This document shows positions 7,453 to 14,502 of a DNA stretch of 28,796 nucleotides, piece after piece. Source of the stretch: Vulcanimicrobiota bacterium. Lineage in GTDB: Bacteria; Eremiobacterota; Eremiobacteria; Baltobacterales; Baltobacteraceae. How positions within the stretch are numbered: position 1 is the stretch's first letter; every line of letters starts with the position of its first letter. Location: the NCBI GenBank assembly GCA_028287545.1, contig JAQBPL010000244.1, positions 1 to 28,796 on the forward strand, given 5' to 3'. Both the position numbers and the translations under genes were made by a program. The notes below the pieces were generated by a model. The model saw only the letters and a program-made list of their open reading frames with translations. It did no database searches and was not told where the DNA came from.

Positions 7453-8899
7453 GCGGACGGGATGGTCCGAGTTGGCGATCGCGCTCGACCGGGCGAGCAT
7501 CGTGCCGGTCTACCGGCAGATCTACGAGCGGCTGCGGGAGCAAATCCTGGTCGGCGCGCTCCCTGAGGAGACGCGCCTGCCGCCCGAGCGCGCGCTGGCC
7601 GGCCGGCTCGGCGTGAACCGTTCGACGGTCGTGCACGCCTACCGCGATCTCGCGGCGGACGGGCTGATCGAGCAGCGCGTCGGGTCGGGTTCCCGGGTCG
7701 CCTCGACGCTGCGCGGCGGGCAGCCCGACCGCTCGGCCGCCGTTCCGTGGTGGGTCACCTTGCCGCCCTGGCGGGTCGGGCAATTCCCAGCGGTGCTGGG
7801 CGAGCTTGCCGCGAGCGGGCACGGCGACGTGATCGGCTTCGTCCAAGGCGTTCCGCCCGCCGATCCCTCGCCGCTCGAGGATCTCTCGCGCTCCTTCGCG
7901 CGGGTCGGCGGCGACGTCAACTTCGTGCTGACGTACGGCGACAGCGAAGGCTACGCGCCCTTGCGCGAGGCGATCGCGGCGCGCATGCGCGCGCGCGGAT
8001 GCGCGGTGGATCCACGCGACGTCCTCGTGCTCACCGGCTCCACGCAGGGGATCACGCTGGTGGCCCAGTCGCTTGCGGAACCGGGCGACGAGATCGTCGT
8101 CGAAGCGCCGACCTACCCGGGCGCGCTGCAGATCTTCCAAATCGCCGGACTGCGCGCGATCACCGTACCGGTCGACGAAGGCGGGATGCGCGTCGATCAC
8201 ATCGAGGCGATCCTGCGCACGCGCCGCCCGCGCTTCATCTACACGATGCCGGCAATTCACAATCCGACCGGGGTGACGATGAACGCCGACCGGCGCGACC
8301 GCCTCGTCGTGCTGGCAAAGCGGTTCGGCGTGCCGGTCGTCGAGGACGATCCGTATGGGGAGCTCGTCAATCCCGGCGCATCTCCGCTGCTTGCGCGCGA
8401 CGCGGAGTACGTGATCTATCTCTCGTCGTTCTCGAAGACGATCGCGCCGTCGCTGCGCCTCGGCTGGCTCGTCGCGCCGCGCACGATCTACGAACGGCTC
8501 CTGCTGCGCAAGCAGTCGTTCGACATGGCGTCGTCGATGTATATCCAAGCGGGCGTGCGCGATTATCTCGAATCGGGCTACGATCCGCACGTCGCGGCGT
8601 TGCGCATGGAGCTGAAGGAGCGCCGCGCGATCGCGTTCGCTGCGATCGAGCGCTATTGGCCCTCCCAGCTGCGCGCCGCGAAGGGCGGCGACGGCTACTA
8701 CCTCTGGGCGACGGCTCCGCGCGACCTGCGGGCGCGCGCGCTGCTGACCGCGTCGGAACGGCACGGCGCCTCGTTCATGTTCGGCGAGGCGTTCTTCGCG
8801 CAGTCGGGCGGCGACCACAACTTCCGTCTCGCGCTCACGCCGGTTCCGCGGTCGTCGATCGAAGAAGGAATCCGCCGCATCGGGGAGGCCGCGCGCTGA
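7451..8899 (+). CDS. MocR-family regulator (GntR helix-turn-helix fused to PLP aminotransferase-like domain)
   Basis: A 482-residue protein with a GntR winged helix at about 15-86 (PVYRQIYERLREQI, LPPERALAGRLGVNRSTVVH, GLIEQRVGSGSRV) and a fold-type I aminotransferase domain from about 110 to the end. PLP-site residues are present: NPTG at 271-274, DDPYG at 299-303, and SSFSKT with Lys329 for the Schiff base, plus RLGW after it. MocR proteins sense amino-acid or B6-related ligands and usually control a divergent gene and themselves. Here the divergent gene is aceE, and repeats lie between them, one covering this start codon. The 3' end overlaps mutY by 4 bases (CTGA), and GGGGAGG inside this gene is placed as the mutY ribosome site. 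The ligand is unknown. Confidence 0.93.
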   Translation: MRTGWSELAIALDRASIVPVYRQIYERLREQILVGALPEETRLPPERALAGRLGVNRSTVVHAYRDLAADGLIEQRVGSGSRVASTLRGGQPDRSAAVPWWVTLPPWRVGQFPAVLGELAASGHGDVIGFVQGVPPADPSPLEDLSRSFARVGGDVNFVLTYGDSEGYAPLREAIAARMRARGCAVDPRDVLVLTGSTQGITLVAQSLAEPGDEIVVEAPTYPGALQIFQIAGLRAITVPVDEGGMRVDHIEAILRTRRPRFIYTMPAIHNPTGVTMNADRRDRLVVLAKRFGVPVVEDDPYGELVNPGASPLLARDAEYVIYLSSFSKTIAPSLRLGWLVAPRTIYERLLLRKQSFDMASSMYIQAGVRDYLESGYDPHVAALRMELKERRAIAFAAIERYWPSQLRAAKGGDGYYLWATAPRDLRARALLTASERHGASFMFGEAFFAQSGGDHNFRLALTPVPRSSIEEGIRRIGEAAR

Positions 8900-9819
8900 C
8901 CCGTCGAGCTCAAGCGTTTCCGTCGGCGGCGCTGCTGGCGTGGTATGCGCGGGCGGGCCGCGTGCATCTGCCGTGGCGCTCGACGCGCGATCCCTACCGG
9001 ATTCTGATCAGCGAGACGATGCTGCAGCAGACGCAAGTCGAGCGCGTCATCCCGCTCTACGAAGCGTTCGTCGCGCGGTTCCCGACGTTCGAGGCGCTCG
9101 CGGCGGCCGAAGCCGGAGACGTCGTGCGCGCGTGGCGCGGGTTGGGCTACAACAGCCGCGCGGTGCGCCTCCACGCGCTCGCGAACGCGGTCGTGGCCTC
9201 GCACGGCGGCGCGCTGCCGCGGGAGACCGCGCAGCTGCGCGCGCTTCCCGGGGTCGGCGCATACACCGCCGCGGCGGTGCGCGCGTTCGCGTTCGACCTC
9301 GACGACGCCGCGGTCGACGTCAACGTGCGCCGGGTGATCCATCGCGTCGCGTTCGGCGTCGAGCACCCGCCGCGCGCCGGCGTCGGGACGCTCGACACGC
9401 TCGCGATCGCCGCGGTACCGCGCGGTGCGGGGCACGACTGGAACTCCGCGATGATGGATCTCGGCGCGACGCTGTGTACCGCGCGAGCTCCAAAGTGCTT
9501 GATGTGTCCGTTGCGCGACGCCTGCGTTTCGGCGCCCGTCGATCGCGCGCAGCTCGCCGAGCGCGCGCGTGCGAGCGCCCTGCCGAGTGCGCCGCAAGGA
9601 AAACTTCCGTTCGAACGGACCGCGCGCTTCCTGCGCGGTCGCATCGTCGATCGGCTGCGCGATCTCGCCTCGGGCGAAACGATCGCCCTCGACGCGCTGC
9701 AGGGGGACCTCGCTCGCGTCGTTGCGGCCGACCGCTTGCAGGAAATACCCGATGTCGTCGACGCGCTCGAACGAGACGGCATCGTCATGCGGATCGCAGA
9801 GTGCGTTCGGCTGCGCTGA
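8896..9819 (+). CDS. mutY: A/G-specific adenine glycosylase, probable CTG start
   Basis: A 307-residue HhH-GPD glycosylase that removes adenine paired with 8-oxoguanine. Catalytic Glu40 lies in SETMLQQTQVER, the helix-hairpin-helix is LPGVGAYTAAAV, and Asp141 lies in VDVNVRRVIHR. The 4Fe-4S cluster cysteines are 194, 201, 204 and 210 (C-X6-C-X2-C-X5-C). These positions track E. coli MutY within about three residues, which supports a start near 8896. No ATG, GTG or TTG exists in frame between the MocR stop region and the conserved HLPWR. A CTG at 8896 overlaps the MocR TGA and lies 7 bases after GGGGAGG (8882-8888). The C-terminal ~95 residues are not an obvious NUDIX-like 8-oxoG domain; they look like the short winged-helix-like tail (FLRGRIVDRLRDL) seen in some actinobacterial MutY. 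Confidence 0.92.
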   Translation: MTRRAQAFPSAALLAWYARAGRVHLPWRSTRDPYRILISETMLQQTQVERVIPLYEAFVARFPTFEALAAAEAGDVVRAWRGLGYNSRAVRLHALANAVVASHGGALPRETAQLRALPGVGAYTAAAVRAFAFDLDDAAVDVNVRRVIHRVAFGVEHPPRAGVGTLDTLAIAAVPRGAGHDWNSAMMDLGATLCTARAPKCLMCPLRDACVSAPVDRAQLAERARASALPSAPQGKLPFERTARFLRGRIVDRLRDLASGETIALDALQGDLARVVAADRLQEIPDVVDALERDGIVMRIAECVRLR

Positions 9820-9897
9820 CGTACGAAGCGAACATTTCATTCGCTGCGCTTTGTCCGGTAACGCGCGCAAACGCGTTTACGCCCCCTCGCTGAGGGT

Positions 9898-9924
9898 AGG
9901 AGTTCGGGGGTTCGCTCAACTCCT
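9898..9924 (+). promoter_or_regulatory. Leader hairpin upstream of the DUF4397 lipoprotein gene
   Basis: AGGAGTT (9898-9904) pairs perfectly with AACTCCT (9918-9924) across a 13-base loop, 21 bases before the lipoprotein ATG. The AGGAG arm looks like a ribosome site but is too far from the start to be used. A perfect palindrome AAACGCGTTT also lies upstream at 9869-9878. The 126-base gap between mutY and the lipoprotein gene holds nothing else I can name; it presumably contains the promoter. Confidence 0.3.
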
Positions 9925-9945
9925 CTCCAGCACAGGGATCACTCA

Positions 9946-10812
9946 ATGACGCTACCGCGCATCGCCGCATGCATCACCATACCAGCCGCGCTCTTGCTCT
10001 CAGCTTGCGGAGGCGGGTCGACCTCGCCGTTCGTCAACAACGCGACGCAAGGCACGGCACAGGTGCGCTTCGTGCAGGCCGACCCGAAGTTCGGCCCCGT
10101 GGACATCTACTTCTTTCAAAGCGCCGGCGGCCAGACCACGACTCCCGCATTTTCCGGCCTGGCATTTGGAGAAGCGAGCGACTATCAGGCGCAGACTGCC
10201 GTGCCCAACACGCTCGTCGCTCGCGCTGCCGGATCCGCGTCGTCGAGCGCGGCCGTGACGGCCTGCAACCTGCCGCCGCTCGCGAACGCGAACTACTCGG
10301 TCGTGATCGCCGACCAGAACGGAGCGCCGAACTGCATGGTGTTCCAGGATCAGAACTACAGCACCACGCTGCAATACCGCATGCACTACGCGGCGGCGCT
10401 CTATGCCGCAGCGAACCCGACGTTCGCGACCGTCTCGTACGGCGTCGGAACGACCCCGGCCGCATTCACGGCGCAGGGAACGAGCGGCGTGGGCGGGTTC
10501 CTCGGGTCGACGAATCCCATCACGCAATCCGGGAGCACCGGCAACCTCGCGAATGCGGCCGGCACCGTGTTCGGCGTAGGTCCGAGCGCCGCAGCCGGAG
10601 CGACGGTCACGGCGCTGACCTCACTTCCCGCGACGTCGATCTTCGCGCCGAGTTCCTTCACCGAACCCGACACCGCCGGGAGCCTCCCGTACTCGACCTA
10701 TGCGGGCGTCTCGCTCTACGCGATCGATTGCACGAGCGCGATCCCCGGCACGCCGGCGCCGATCGCATGCAGGAGCGGGCTCGCGCTGATCGGTGTCTTC
10801 GACTCGAAGTAA
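9946..10812 (+). CDS. DUF4397-domain lipoprotein
   Basis: A 288-residue exported lipoprotein. The N-terminus has a basic start, a hydrophobic stretch and the lipobox LSAC with Cys21, followed by GGGSTSPF. Residues about 38-130 match the DUF4397 pattern: GTAQVRFVQADPKFGPVDIY, then AFGEASDYQAQ, then a Val/Ala-rich strand ending in YSVVIADQNG. The second half (140-288) is Ala/Thr/Gly-rich with paired Cys near the end (DCTSAIP and IACRSG) and may be another beta-sandwich. DUF4397 proteins are cell-surface proteins of unknown role. The start is the ATG at 9946, preceded by a weak AGGGAT. The gene stands alone and ends at a strong hairpin terminator. Confidence 0.82.
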   Translation: MTLPRIAACITIPAALLLSACGGGSTSPFVNNATQGTAQVRFVQADPKFGPVDIYFFQSAGGQTTTPAFSGLAFGEASDYQAQTAVPNTLVARAAGSASSSAAVTACNLPPLANANYSVVIADQNGAPNCMVFQDQNYSTTLQYRMHYAAALYAAANPTFATVSYGVGTTPAAFTAQGTSGVGGFLGSTNPITQSGSTGNLANAAGTVFGVGPSAAAGATVTALTSLPATSIFAPSSFTEPDTAGSLPYSTYAGVSLYAIDCTSAIPGTPAPIACRSGLALIGVFDSK

Positions 10813-10844
10813 AACGCGAAGCGGAAGACTGGTGAAAAAAGAAG

Positions 10845-10880
10845 AGGCGCGTCCGGTTTCCCGGGCGCGCCTTTCGTTTG
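10845..10880. terminator. Strong bidirectional intrinsic terminator
   Basis: AGGCGCGTCCGG (10845-10856) pairs with CCGGGCGCGCCT (10861-10872) with one wobble and a TTTC loop, a 12-bp stem. The plus strand continues TTTCGTTT; the minus strand continues CTTCTTTTTTC, an even better U-tract. It ends the lipoprotein gene on one side and the lysine-rich micro-gene on the other. Confidence 0.85.
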
Positions 10881-10921
10881 GAATAATGACGAAATTCGGA
10901 TTCTAAAAAATCGGGGACGAA

Positions 10922-10975
10922 CTACTTCTTTTTCTTCGCGGGTTTCTTCTTCGAAGCTTTCTTCTTAGCAGCCAT
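10922..10975 (-). CDS. 17-residue lysine-rich micro-protein
   Basis: An ATG at 10975 opens a complete frame encoding MAAKKKASKKKPAKKKK and stops with TAG. Eleven of 17 residues are Lys, the rest mostly Ala with one Ser and one Pro, which is the composition of histone H1-like and HU-tail sequences. A purine-rich AGGGGGTGAAGAAAC precedes the ATG and supplies a ribosome site. About 40 bases after the stop the minus strand meets a strong hairpin with a TTTTTT tract. A start, ribosome site, stop and terminator all on one strand argue for a real gene rather than a chance A-rich frame. The 154 bases upstream (10976-11129) hold only a possible TAGGAT -10 (10996-10991). It could instead be a leader peptide or the remnant of a longer basic protein. 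Function unknown; nucleic-acid binding is the natural guess. Confidence 0.6.
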   Translation of the reverse strand: MAAKKKASKKKPAKKKK

Positions 10976-11129
10976 GTTTCTTCACCCCCTATCCTAGTCA
11001 GATTCCGTCTCTACCCTTGAGAGGCGAGACGGTCCACCAACGTGTTGGTAAGCGGCGGGGTTCCATTCCGGATGCTGTGCTCCTCCTGGGAATCGTAAAC
11101 CTCGCGCACGGTCCCGGCCGCGACCCGCC

Positions 11130-11726
11130 TCAGCCGAACCAAGCCGGGAGGTCGGCGTAGCGTTCTTCTTTCCAGGGATCGCCGTCGTTGTTGTAGCCGC
11201 GGACCTCCCAGAAGCCCTTCTGGTCCGTCTCGCGGAACTCGATCCCGTTCAGCCACTTGGAACTCTTCCAGAAATACTTCTTCGGGACGAGCATCCGGAC
11301 CGGTCCGCCGTGGATCGGCTCGATAGGCTGCCCGTCGAACTCGTACGCCACCAGCACGTCGTCGTCGAGCATCACCGAGAGCGGGAGGTTCGTCGTGTAG
11401 TCGTTGTCGGCGTGCTGGACGACGAACTTTGCCCCCGGGTCCGGCTGCGCGCGCTCCACCAGAGTCGAGAACTTGACCCCGACCCAGTGCGTGTTCTGCT
11501 TGGACCAGCGGGTGACGCAGTGGATGTCGCCGCGAAATTCGGCGGCCGGAAGGGACCGAAGGTCCTCCCAGCTCAGGTCGATGGGGTTGGCAACCGCTCC
11601 GAAAATCCGCAGCCGCCATGTGGCGGGATCGATGTTCGGGACGTCGCCGACGTGCAGGACCGGGAACCCGTCGGTCACCGTCTGACCGGGCGGCACGGCA
11701 GGATCCTTCTGCTTGAGAAACGGCAT
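11130..11726 (-). CDS. Sulfite-oxidase-like molybdopterin oxidoreductase, soluble short form
   Basis: A 198-residue protein consisting of little more than the SUOX/MsrP molybdopterin domain. The Mo-ligand Cys70 lies in DIHCVTRWSK. Other family blocks are HADNDYTTNLPL, PIHGGPVRMLVPKKYFWKSSKW and GFWEVRGYNNDGDPWKEERY. There is no Tat signal, no haem domain and no dimerisation domain, so it should be cytoplasmic and resemble the short COG2041 proteins of unknown substrate rather than true sulfite oxidase. The ATG at 11726 follows GGGTGG closely and matches the usual N-terminus of the family (LKQKDPAVPPGQ). Open frame continues upstream but runs into the divergent nth gene. No MoCo biosynthesis gene or electron partner is adjacent. 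Confidence 0.88.
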   Translation of the reverse strand: MPFLKQKDPAVPPGQTVTDGFPVLHVGDVPNIDPATWRLRIFGAVANPIDLSWEDLRSLPAAEFRGDIHCVTRWSKQNTHWVGVKFSTLVERAQPDPGAKFVVQHADNDYTTNLPLSVMLDDDVLVAYEFDGQPIEPIHGGPVRMLVPKKYFWKSSKWLNGIEFRETDQKGFWEVRGYNNDGDPWKEERYADLPAWFG

Positions 11727-11781
11727 AGCGCCACCCGCTTCGACGCCGGCCGAAAAAGTCTCGCTCGCGACGGAGCGAAGG

Positions 11782-12504
11782 ATGAGGCCGATGGCGATCC
11801 CGTTCCCCAAGCGCAAGGTCTCGCGCGCGCTCGCGCTCGAGGAGCTGGCGATCCTCGAACAGACGTATCCGAACGCGGTGACGGCGTTGCAGTACGGCAA
11901 CCCGTTCGAGCTGCTGATCGCGGTGATCCTCAGCGCGCAGTGCACCGATGCGCGCGTCAACCTCACCACGCCGCACCTCTTCGCGCAGTACCCGGACGCG
12001 GCGTCGCTCGCGCGTGCCGACCAAGCCGACGTCGAACGGCTCATCAAGTCGTGCGGCTTCTTCCGCACGAAGGCGAAGAACATCATCGCCGCCGCGCAAG
12101 GGCTCGTCGCCGAACACGGCGGCGCAGTGCCCGGCGATCGCGCTGCGCTCGAAGCCCTCCCCGGCGTCGGCCGCAAGACTGCCAACGTCGTGCTGTCGGT
12201 CGTCTTCGCCGAAGCGGCGTTCGCGGTCGACACGCACGTCTTCCGCGTCTCGCACCGCTTGGGCCTGACGCTCGCGACGACGCCGCGCGGCGTCGAGGAA
12301 GACGTCACCAAACTCGTGCCGCGCGAAAAATGGCGCCACGCCCATCACTGGCTGATCCTCCACGGCCGCGAGATCTGCAAGGCACCGATCCCGCTGTGCG
12401 CGCGGTGCCCCGTCACGATGTGCCCGTCGCGCAAGATCGTCGAACGAGCGGCGAAGGAGAAGCTGGCGCTACGCGCCGCGACGGGGCGTGCTAAAAGCGC
12501 ATAG
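11782..12504 (+). CDS. nth: Endonuclease III (thymine-glycol DNA glycosylase/AP lyase)
   Basis: A 240-residue HhH-GPD enzyme that excises oxidised pyrimidines and cuts at AP sites. Key residues are Lys132 in LPGVGRKTANVV and Asp150 in VDTHVFRVSHRLG. SAQCTDARVN is the usual N-terminal block. The cluster cysteines are 199, 206, 209 and 214, spaced X6, X2, X4; the canonical last spacing is X5, and the codons here were checked and read PVTM between the last two Cys. The start at ATG 11782 is preceded by GGAG six bases upstream; ATG 11791 is the alternative. Divergent from the molybdoenzyme with a 55-base gap. Its 3' end overlaps the convergent unknown gene by 14 bases. Confidence 0.95.
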   Translation: MRPMAIPFPKRKVSRALALEELAILEQTYPNAVTALQYGNPFELLIAVILSAQCTDARVNLTTPHLFAQYPDAASLARADQADVERLIKSCGFFRTKAKNIIAAAQGLVAEHGGAVPGDRAALEALPGVGRKTANVVLSVVFAEAAFAVDTHVFRVSHRLGLTLATTPRGVEEDVTKLVPREKWRHAHHWLILHGREICKAPIPLCARCPVTMCPSRKIVERAAKEKLALRAATGRAKSA

Positions 12505-12988
12505 GCCCCGGCTCGTCCAAATGCGCGGGGCGGGGGATTTGGGCGTCTTCGGCGATCGTTTTGAGGAGTTGGGAGCCGGTGAGGGGATCGCGATAGCCCG
12601 CGTCGGTCGAGAACTTCGAGAGATTCATCAGCGCGGGGGTGTCGTCGTCGAGGAATTGATATTCGCCCTCGAGCCCGGCGCCGGTAACGATCACGAGCTG
12701 GCGCTGCGCGTCGAGATCGAGCGCGATGCGCTTCTCGCGAAACCGCAATCGCAGGCGCGGCGGGTTCTCCAACCGCACGATCGTCACGCCGGTGCGCGAA
12801 CCGAGGATCGAGTTGAGCCGTTTGACTCCCGTCGCGAGTACGTCGCCCAGCGCGGCAAACCGCGAGGCCGCGTCGTCGCCTCGCGGGACGGCGACGTTGC
12901 CGGTCGCCGAATCGATCGCAGCGCTCAGATCCCGGCGAGCCCGGATCTTTTGCGCCATGGCGACGATTGGGTTCTGCTCCTCGTCCAT
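12491..12988 (-). CDS. Conserved-looking hypothetical protein, 165 residues
   Basis: Not recognised. It has no signal peptide or membrane segment. The N-terminal third is helical and polar (ARRDLSAAIDSATG, then FAALGDVLATGVKRLNSILG); the middle reads as strands (GVTIVRLENPPRLRLRFRE, RIALDLDAQRQLVIVTG); the end is Pro-rich (AQIPRPAHLDEPGPMRF). This looks like a small alpha/beta cytoplasmic domain. The ATG at 12988 lacks an obvious ribosome site; Met11 is the alternative. It is divergent from the SRPBCC gene with only 17 bases between starts and convergent with nth by a 14-base overlap. Codon use (GC-rich third positions) supports coding. Confidence 0.7.
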   Translation of the reverse strand: MDEEQNPIVAMAQKIRARRDLSAAIDSATGNVAVPRGDDAASRFAALGDVLATGVKRLNSILGSRTGVTIVRLENPPRLRLRFREKRIALDLDAQRQLVIVTGAGLEGEYQFLDDDTPALMNLSKFSTDAGYRDPLTGSQLLKTIAEDAQIPRPAHLDEPGPMRF

Positions 12989-13005
12989 GGAAGACGTCTT
13001 TCGCG

Positions 13006-13488
13006 ATGAGTTGGGAGGGGACTGCCGGGGCAGGCTGCGCGGCGCCGCCGGAACGCGTCTGGGCGGTGCTGCTGGACGGCAGGCGCTGGTCCGAGTGGAA
13101 CCACGGGGTGCAATGGATGACGGTCGAGGGGCCGCTCTGTCCCGGCGGCGTGCTTACCATGAAACCGAAAGGTGTCCCGCAGACGGCGTTCCGCATCGAA
13201 GCGGTCGTCCCGAACCGCCTGCTCGCGCTGGCGCTGAGGGTTGGTCCGCTGGCGACGCTGCGGCTGCGCTGGAACCTCGCGGCGCACGCGGGAGGGACGT
13301 GGCTCGAGGCAAGCGTCACGACGAGCGGGCCCTTTGCCGGCCTCCTGCTCGCGCGAGCGGCGCGGCGGATCGGCGACGCGCTGCCGGCGAACCTCGAGCG
13401 CCTCGCGGCTTGCGCCGGCGCTGATCGCGCCGGCGCTGCGATCCTTCAGGCCGACAATGCTTCGCCTTCGCAATGGGGGAAGTCGTGA
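13006..13488 (+). CDS. SRPBCC / polyketide-cyclase-like ligand-binding protein
   Basis: About 160 residues matching the START-like SRPBCC pattern: AAPPERVWAVLLDGRRWSEW at the first strand and helix, GPLCPGGVLTMKPKG, then RIEAVVPNRLLAL, and a long C-terminal amphipathic helix (LLLARAARRIGDALPANLERL). The family forms a hydrophobic cavity for lipids or other small molecules, with no shared enzymatic activity. The start at ATG 13006 suits the family N-terminus; a TTG at 12967 is an alternative and no good ribosome site was found for either. The stop lies 6 bases before the ABC ATPase, so it likely leads that operon. Confidence 0.75.
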   Translation: MSWEGTAGAGCAAPPERVWAVLLDGRRWSEWNHGVQWMTVEGPLCPGGVLTMKPKGVPQTAFRIEAVVPNRLLALALRVGPLATLRLRWNLAAHAGGTWLEASVTTSGPFAGLLLARAARRIGDALPANLERLAACAGADRAGAAILQADNASPSQWGKS

Positions 13489-13494
13489 GCACGC

Positions 13495-14502
13495 ATGGCG
13501 ATCATCGAGGCTGCTGATCTGGGGAAAGTGTTCCGCCGCATCGTGCGCCGTCCGGGGATCGGCGGCGCCCTGCGCGCGCTCTTTTCCCGCGAGTACGAAG
13601 ACAAAGCAGCGGTCGACGGCGTCAACTTCACGCTGGCCGAGGGCGAGCTGGTCGGGTACCTCGGTCCGAACGGGGCCGGCAAGTCGACTACGATCAAGAT
13701 GCTCACCGGGATCCTGGTCCCGACCTCCGGGAGCATTCGGGTAGCGGGCATCGTCCCGTACCAGCGCCGTCAGGACAACGCCGAGAACATCGGCGTCGTG
13801 TTCGGCCAGCGCAGCCAGCTCTATTGGGATCTGCCGCTGCGCGAGTCGTTCGAACTCTTGCGCGCGATCTACGACGTGCCGCGCAACCGCTACCTCGAGA
13901 ACCTCGCCCACTTCTCCGCGATCCTCGACCTCGAGCGCTTCCTCGATACGCCGGTGCGCCAGCTCTCGCTCGGCGAGCGGATGCGCGGCGATTTCGCTGC
14001 CGCGATGCTGCACGATCCCAAGATCGTGTATCTCGACGAACCGACGATCGGCCTGGACGTCGTCGCCAAGGAAGCGATCCGCGAGTTCATCACCCGCGTG
14101 AACCGGGAACGCGGGACGACGGTGATCCTTACGACGCACGACCTCGCCGACGTCGAGCGGCTGACGCCGCGCGTGATTCTCATCGACGAGGGGCGCGTCA
14201 TCTTCGACGGCGCGCTGCAGCGGCTGCGCACGGAGTACGGAACCCACCGGACGCTGGTCGTCACCTTCGCCGAGGCCCCGCTCGACATCGACGTGCCGGG
14301 CGCCGAAATCGAGAGCCGCGAGGGCCTGGTCGTCCGGCTGCGCTTCGACCGGCGGCAACTCAGTGCGGAGGCGCTGATCCGGCGGGTCATGGAACGCTAC
14401 CCGATCAGCGACGTCTCGATCATCGAGCCCGACATCGATACCATCGTCCGCCGCATCTACGTGGAAGGCTATCAGCACGGCGCCGTGGGGACGCCGTCGT
14501 GA
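13495..14502 (+). CDS. ABC-2 exporter ATP-binding protein (COG4586-like)
   Basis: A 335-residue ATPase with Walker A GPNGAGKST (57-65), Q-loop Gln near 105 (FGQRSQLYWDLP), signature LSLGER (157-162), Walker B IVYLDEP (177-183) and switch His215. The signature is LSLGERMR rather than LSGGQ, and a long N-terminal insertion (VRRPGIGGALRALFSREYED) precedes Walker A; both features are typical of the group that pairs with the two permeases encoded just downstream. The C-terminal ~100 residues form an extra domain seen in this group. The GTG of the next gene overlaps its stop. The substrate is unknown. Confidence 0.93.
   Translation: MAIIEAADLGKVFRRIVRRPGIGGALRALFSREYEDKAAVDGVNFTLAEGELVGYLGPNGAGKSTTIKMLTGILVPTSGSIRVAGIVPYQRRQDNAENIGVVFGQRSQLYWDLPLRESFELLRAIYDVPRNRYLENLAHFSAILDLERFLDTPVRQLSLGERMRGDFAAAMLHDPKIVYLDEPTIGLDVVAKEAIREFITRVNRERGTTVILTTHDLADVERLTPRVILIDEGRVIFDGALQRLRTEYGTHRTLVVTFAEAPLDIDVPGAEIESREGLVVRLRFDRRQLSAEALIRRVMERYPISDVSIIEPDIDTIVRRIYVEGYQHGAVGTPS

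Noticed and set aside
3799..7566. A plus-strand open frame of 1255 codons opposite the pyruvate dehydrogenase genes
   Set aside because: It is antisense to two confidently identified genes. High GC at third positions leaves the opposite frame free of stops; the translation is low-complexity Arg/Ala/Val-rich and shows no domain.
7747..8895. A long in-frame extension upstream of mutY giving a 690-residue protein
   Set aside because: The extra part lies inside the MocR gene in another frame and is Arg-rich nonsense; MutY homology begins after 8896.
11011..12363. A 450-codon minus-strand frame spanning the molybdoenzyme and nth
   Set aside because: It is in the wrong frame for the molybdoenzyme, whose motifs (Cys70 block, GGPVRMLVPKKYFW) are read in the frame ending at 11130.
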